From contig OZ038422.1 of assembly GCA_964036155.1 (NCBI GenBank), positions 48,197,201-48,261,200 on the forward strand: a DNA stretch of 64,000 nt, given 5' to 3'. Positions 59,342-64,000 of the stretch are shown in pieces. Source of the DNA: Diploscapter coronatus. Its lineage: Eukaryota; Nematoda; Chromadorea; Rhabditida; Rhabditidae. Each line of letters begins with the position of its first letter. Position 1 is the stretch's first letter. Made by a program: the position numbers and the translations under genes. The notes beneath the pieces were generated by a model. That model saw only the letters and a program-made list of their open reading frames with translations. It was not told the DNA's origin and did no database searches.

Positions 59342-60499
59342 ATTTTGAAAGTCTAGCCCAAAGGGGCTGTTTTTTTGTATTTTTCTTGTAAAATCGAAAA
59401 ATCTGCTAATTTTACAAATTTGAAAATCGAGAAATTCAACCTAGGATAGTTGTTTCATCTTCTTACTGTAAAATGTAAGCCTGCTAACTTTAATCATTTG
59501 AATTTTAACCCTAAATTTAAACAAAATCCAAGAAATTGAAGTCTACGAGAGCAATTTTACGCTCTTTTCTTGTGAAAAGCTAATTCATTTTCTAAAGACC
59601 CTCTATTCGTTTTATTTGAAATTTGAGATGATAATTTATTGTCGAGTACCAAATGTTTTAGTCAGAGCTAAATTTTGTGTGTGTGCAAGTTTTTTAATTT
59701 TCATACTTTGCCATTACGTGTCGCTTAATTTTCTAAGTTCTTTTGAGTTTTTCTGAATGAGCTGCTAAATTTTAAGTTTGGTTTAAGTTATTCTATTCCA
59801 ACGAATTATGATATTTTACTATTGCGATGTTGTCATTTACTCTTTTACCTTTTAAATTGTCCCATCTTCCAAATCTTGCTGAAACTTCCCTTAAATAACA
59901 TAAGAATCTCTCAGTTTCTAGACTTCGAGTACTTTTCTCCCCAAAAGTGAATACTTTTTCCCAAATAAAAGCCATTAGGAGAAAAGTACTCCTTTTTGGA
60001 TTGAAGTTCTCGCAGTCTAGTCTAAATATACGTGCATTATATATCGCTCCATTTTCAGCCAGCTTATTTTTTTGAAATATCTTTTTAACCCGTTTTACCA
60101 ATTCTATCAGCTATTTATCTGGTTTGAGTTGAAGTTAAAAGAATAAATTCTTGGTTTTAAAAATGGTATGATTCATTGAATGAGAAATAGCCAAGTGTTC
60201 TATTGCACTCCCCGTTTATCTGTCGAAATAGTGCAAGAGGCGTAGGGAGAAATTAGTCAAAACGGCCCAGATTAGTGGTCAATTCTAGCCAAATTTTTGA
60301 CGATTTGGAAAATACGCTGCTCTTCTAGTTTAAAACGATATACTACCCCCCTTCTATAGCTAATCGATAATATTTTACCCTGACATCTAATCTTTTCTTG
60401 CTATTTTATTGGGTAGTGTAGTATATTTCTAAATTTTCAAATGAGCTTAACTCTCCGAGTCCTATGCTAATTTTTGTGATTTTCGCGATTTTCAGGGAA
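59342..60499. other. Intergenic region between MAP1 and Arp3 genes
   Basis: This is 1.16 kb with no gene seen. AATAAA occurs at about 59,964 and 60,142, both far from the MAP1 stop. A partial inverted repeat (GAGTACTTTTCTCC at 59,927-59,940 with GGAGAAAAGTACTC at 59,978-59,991) could form a hairpin. TTTTCAGGG at 60,490-60,498 directly before the Arp3 ATG is a likely trans-splice acceptor. Confidence 0.6.
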
Positions 60500-63832
<3,333 letters not shown>

Positions 63833-64000
63833 GTCATCAGAATCTGGCTTCTTGGAAAAGTTCAACTAGCTTTTATATCACGCATTTGAAGGGTTAATCT
63901 AATACTCTTTCTTTATGAGAAAATTGATGCAGATTATACACGAGAGATTTGAAAAGTCGTATTATTATTTTACACCACCACTATTCGAATTAATAAGTGT
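63833..64000 (+). other. arx-1: Arp3 3' flank at window edge
   Basis: This AT-rich sequence presumably holds the Arp3 3'UTR. No exact AATAAA is present, and AATAAG near 63,993 is the closest match. Confidence 0.4.

Overview
The window is nuclear DNA from a nematode, most likely a rhabditid (clade V) but not C. elegans itself. The reasons are many very short introns (42-50 nt is common) ending in TTTCAG or TTTTAG, nested and closely spaced genes, and proteins that align along their whole length with my memory of the C. elegans proteins while differing at many residues. I do not assign a genus.

Positions 1-40,506 are dominated by one minus-strand gene, unc-89 (obscurin). It encodes the giant sarcomeric M-line protein, with order SH3, DH, PH, Ig domains, a KSP-type repeat region, many more Ig domains, FN3, then Ig domains. 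I traced 61 exons whose phases agree throughout, giving 21,591 coding bases (about 7,196 residues) for the form that stops before the kinases. That stop lies inside a good splice donor, so a kinase-containing form probably continues past the left edge; no kinase exon is visible in positions 1-1,906. A two-domain C-type lectin gene lies antisense in one unc-89 intron (5,081-6,535).

Upstream on the same minus strand are an F-box-like/kelch gene (42,779-44,117), a secreted nucleoside hydrolase (44,562-49,684) whose 3-kb intron contains a small secreted-protein gene (47,200-48,511), and a DNAJC17-type co-chaperone with J domain and RRM (49,848-52,766). DNAJC17 and the hydrolase are only 163 nt apart, as in a nematode operon. 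Divergently on the plus strand lie a MAP1-family gene (maph-1 type, 54,381-59,341) and Arp3 (arx-1, 60,500-63,832). unc-89, MAP1 and Arp3 all act on the actomyosin or microtubule cytoskeleton, but nothing here shows that the neighbourhood is functional.

The most unusual signals are six GC-AG introns in unc-89, five of them consecutive in a tandem Ig-exon array where two 111-nt introns are identical although their exons differ. Others are a 12-copy, 90-nt intronic minisatellite; a 1.1-kb inverted-repeat element with near-identical arms of about 375 nt in a DNAJC17 intron; a 121-nt palindrome in another unc-89 intron; and candidate alternative 5' exons of unc-89.
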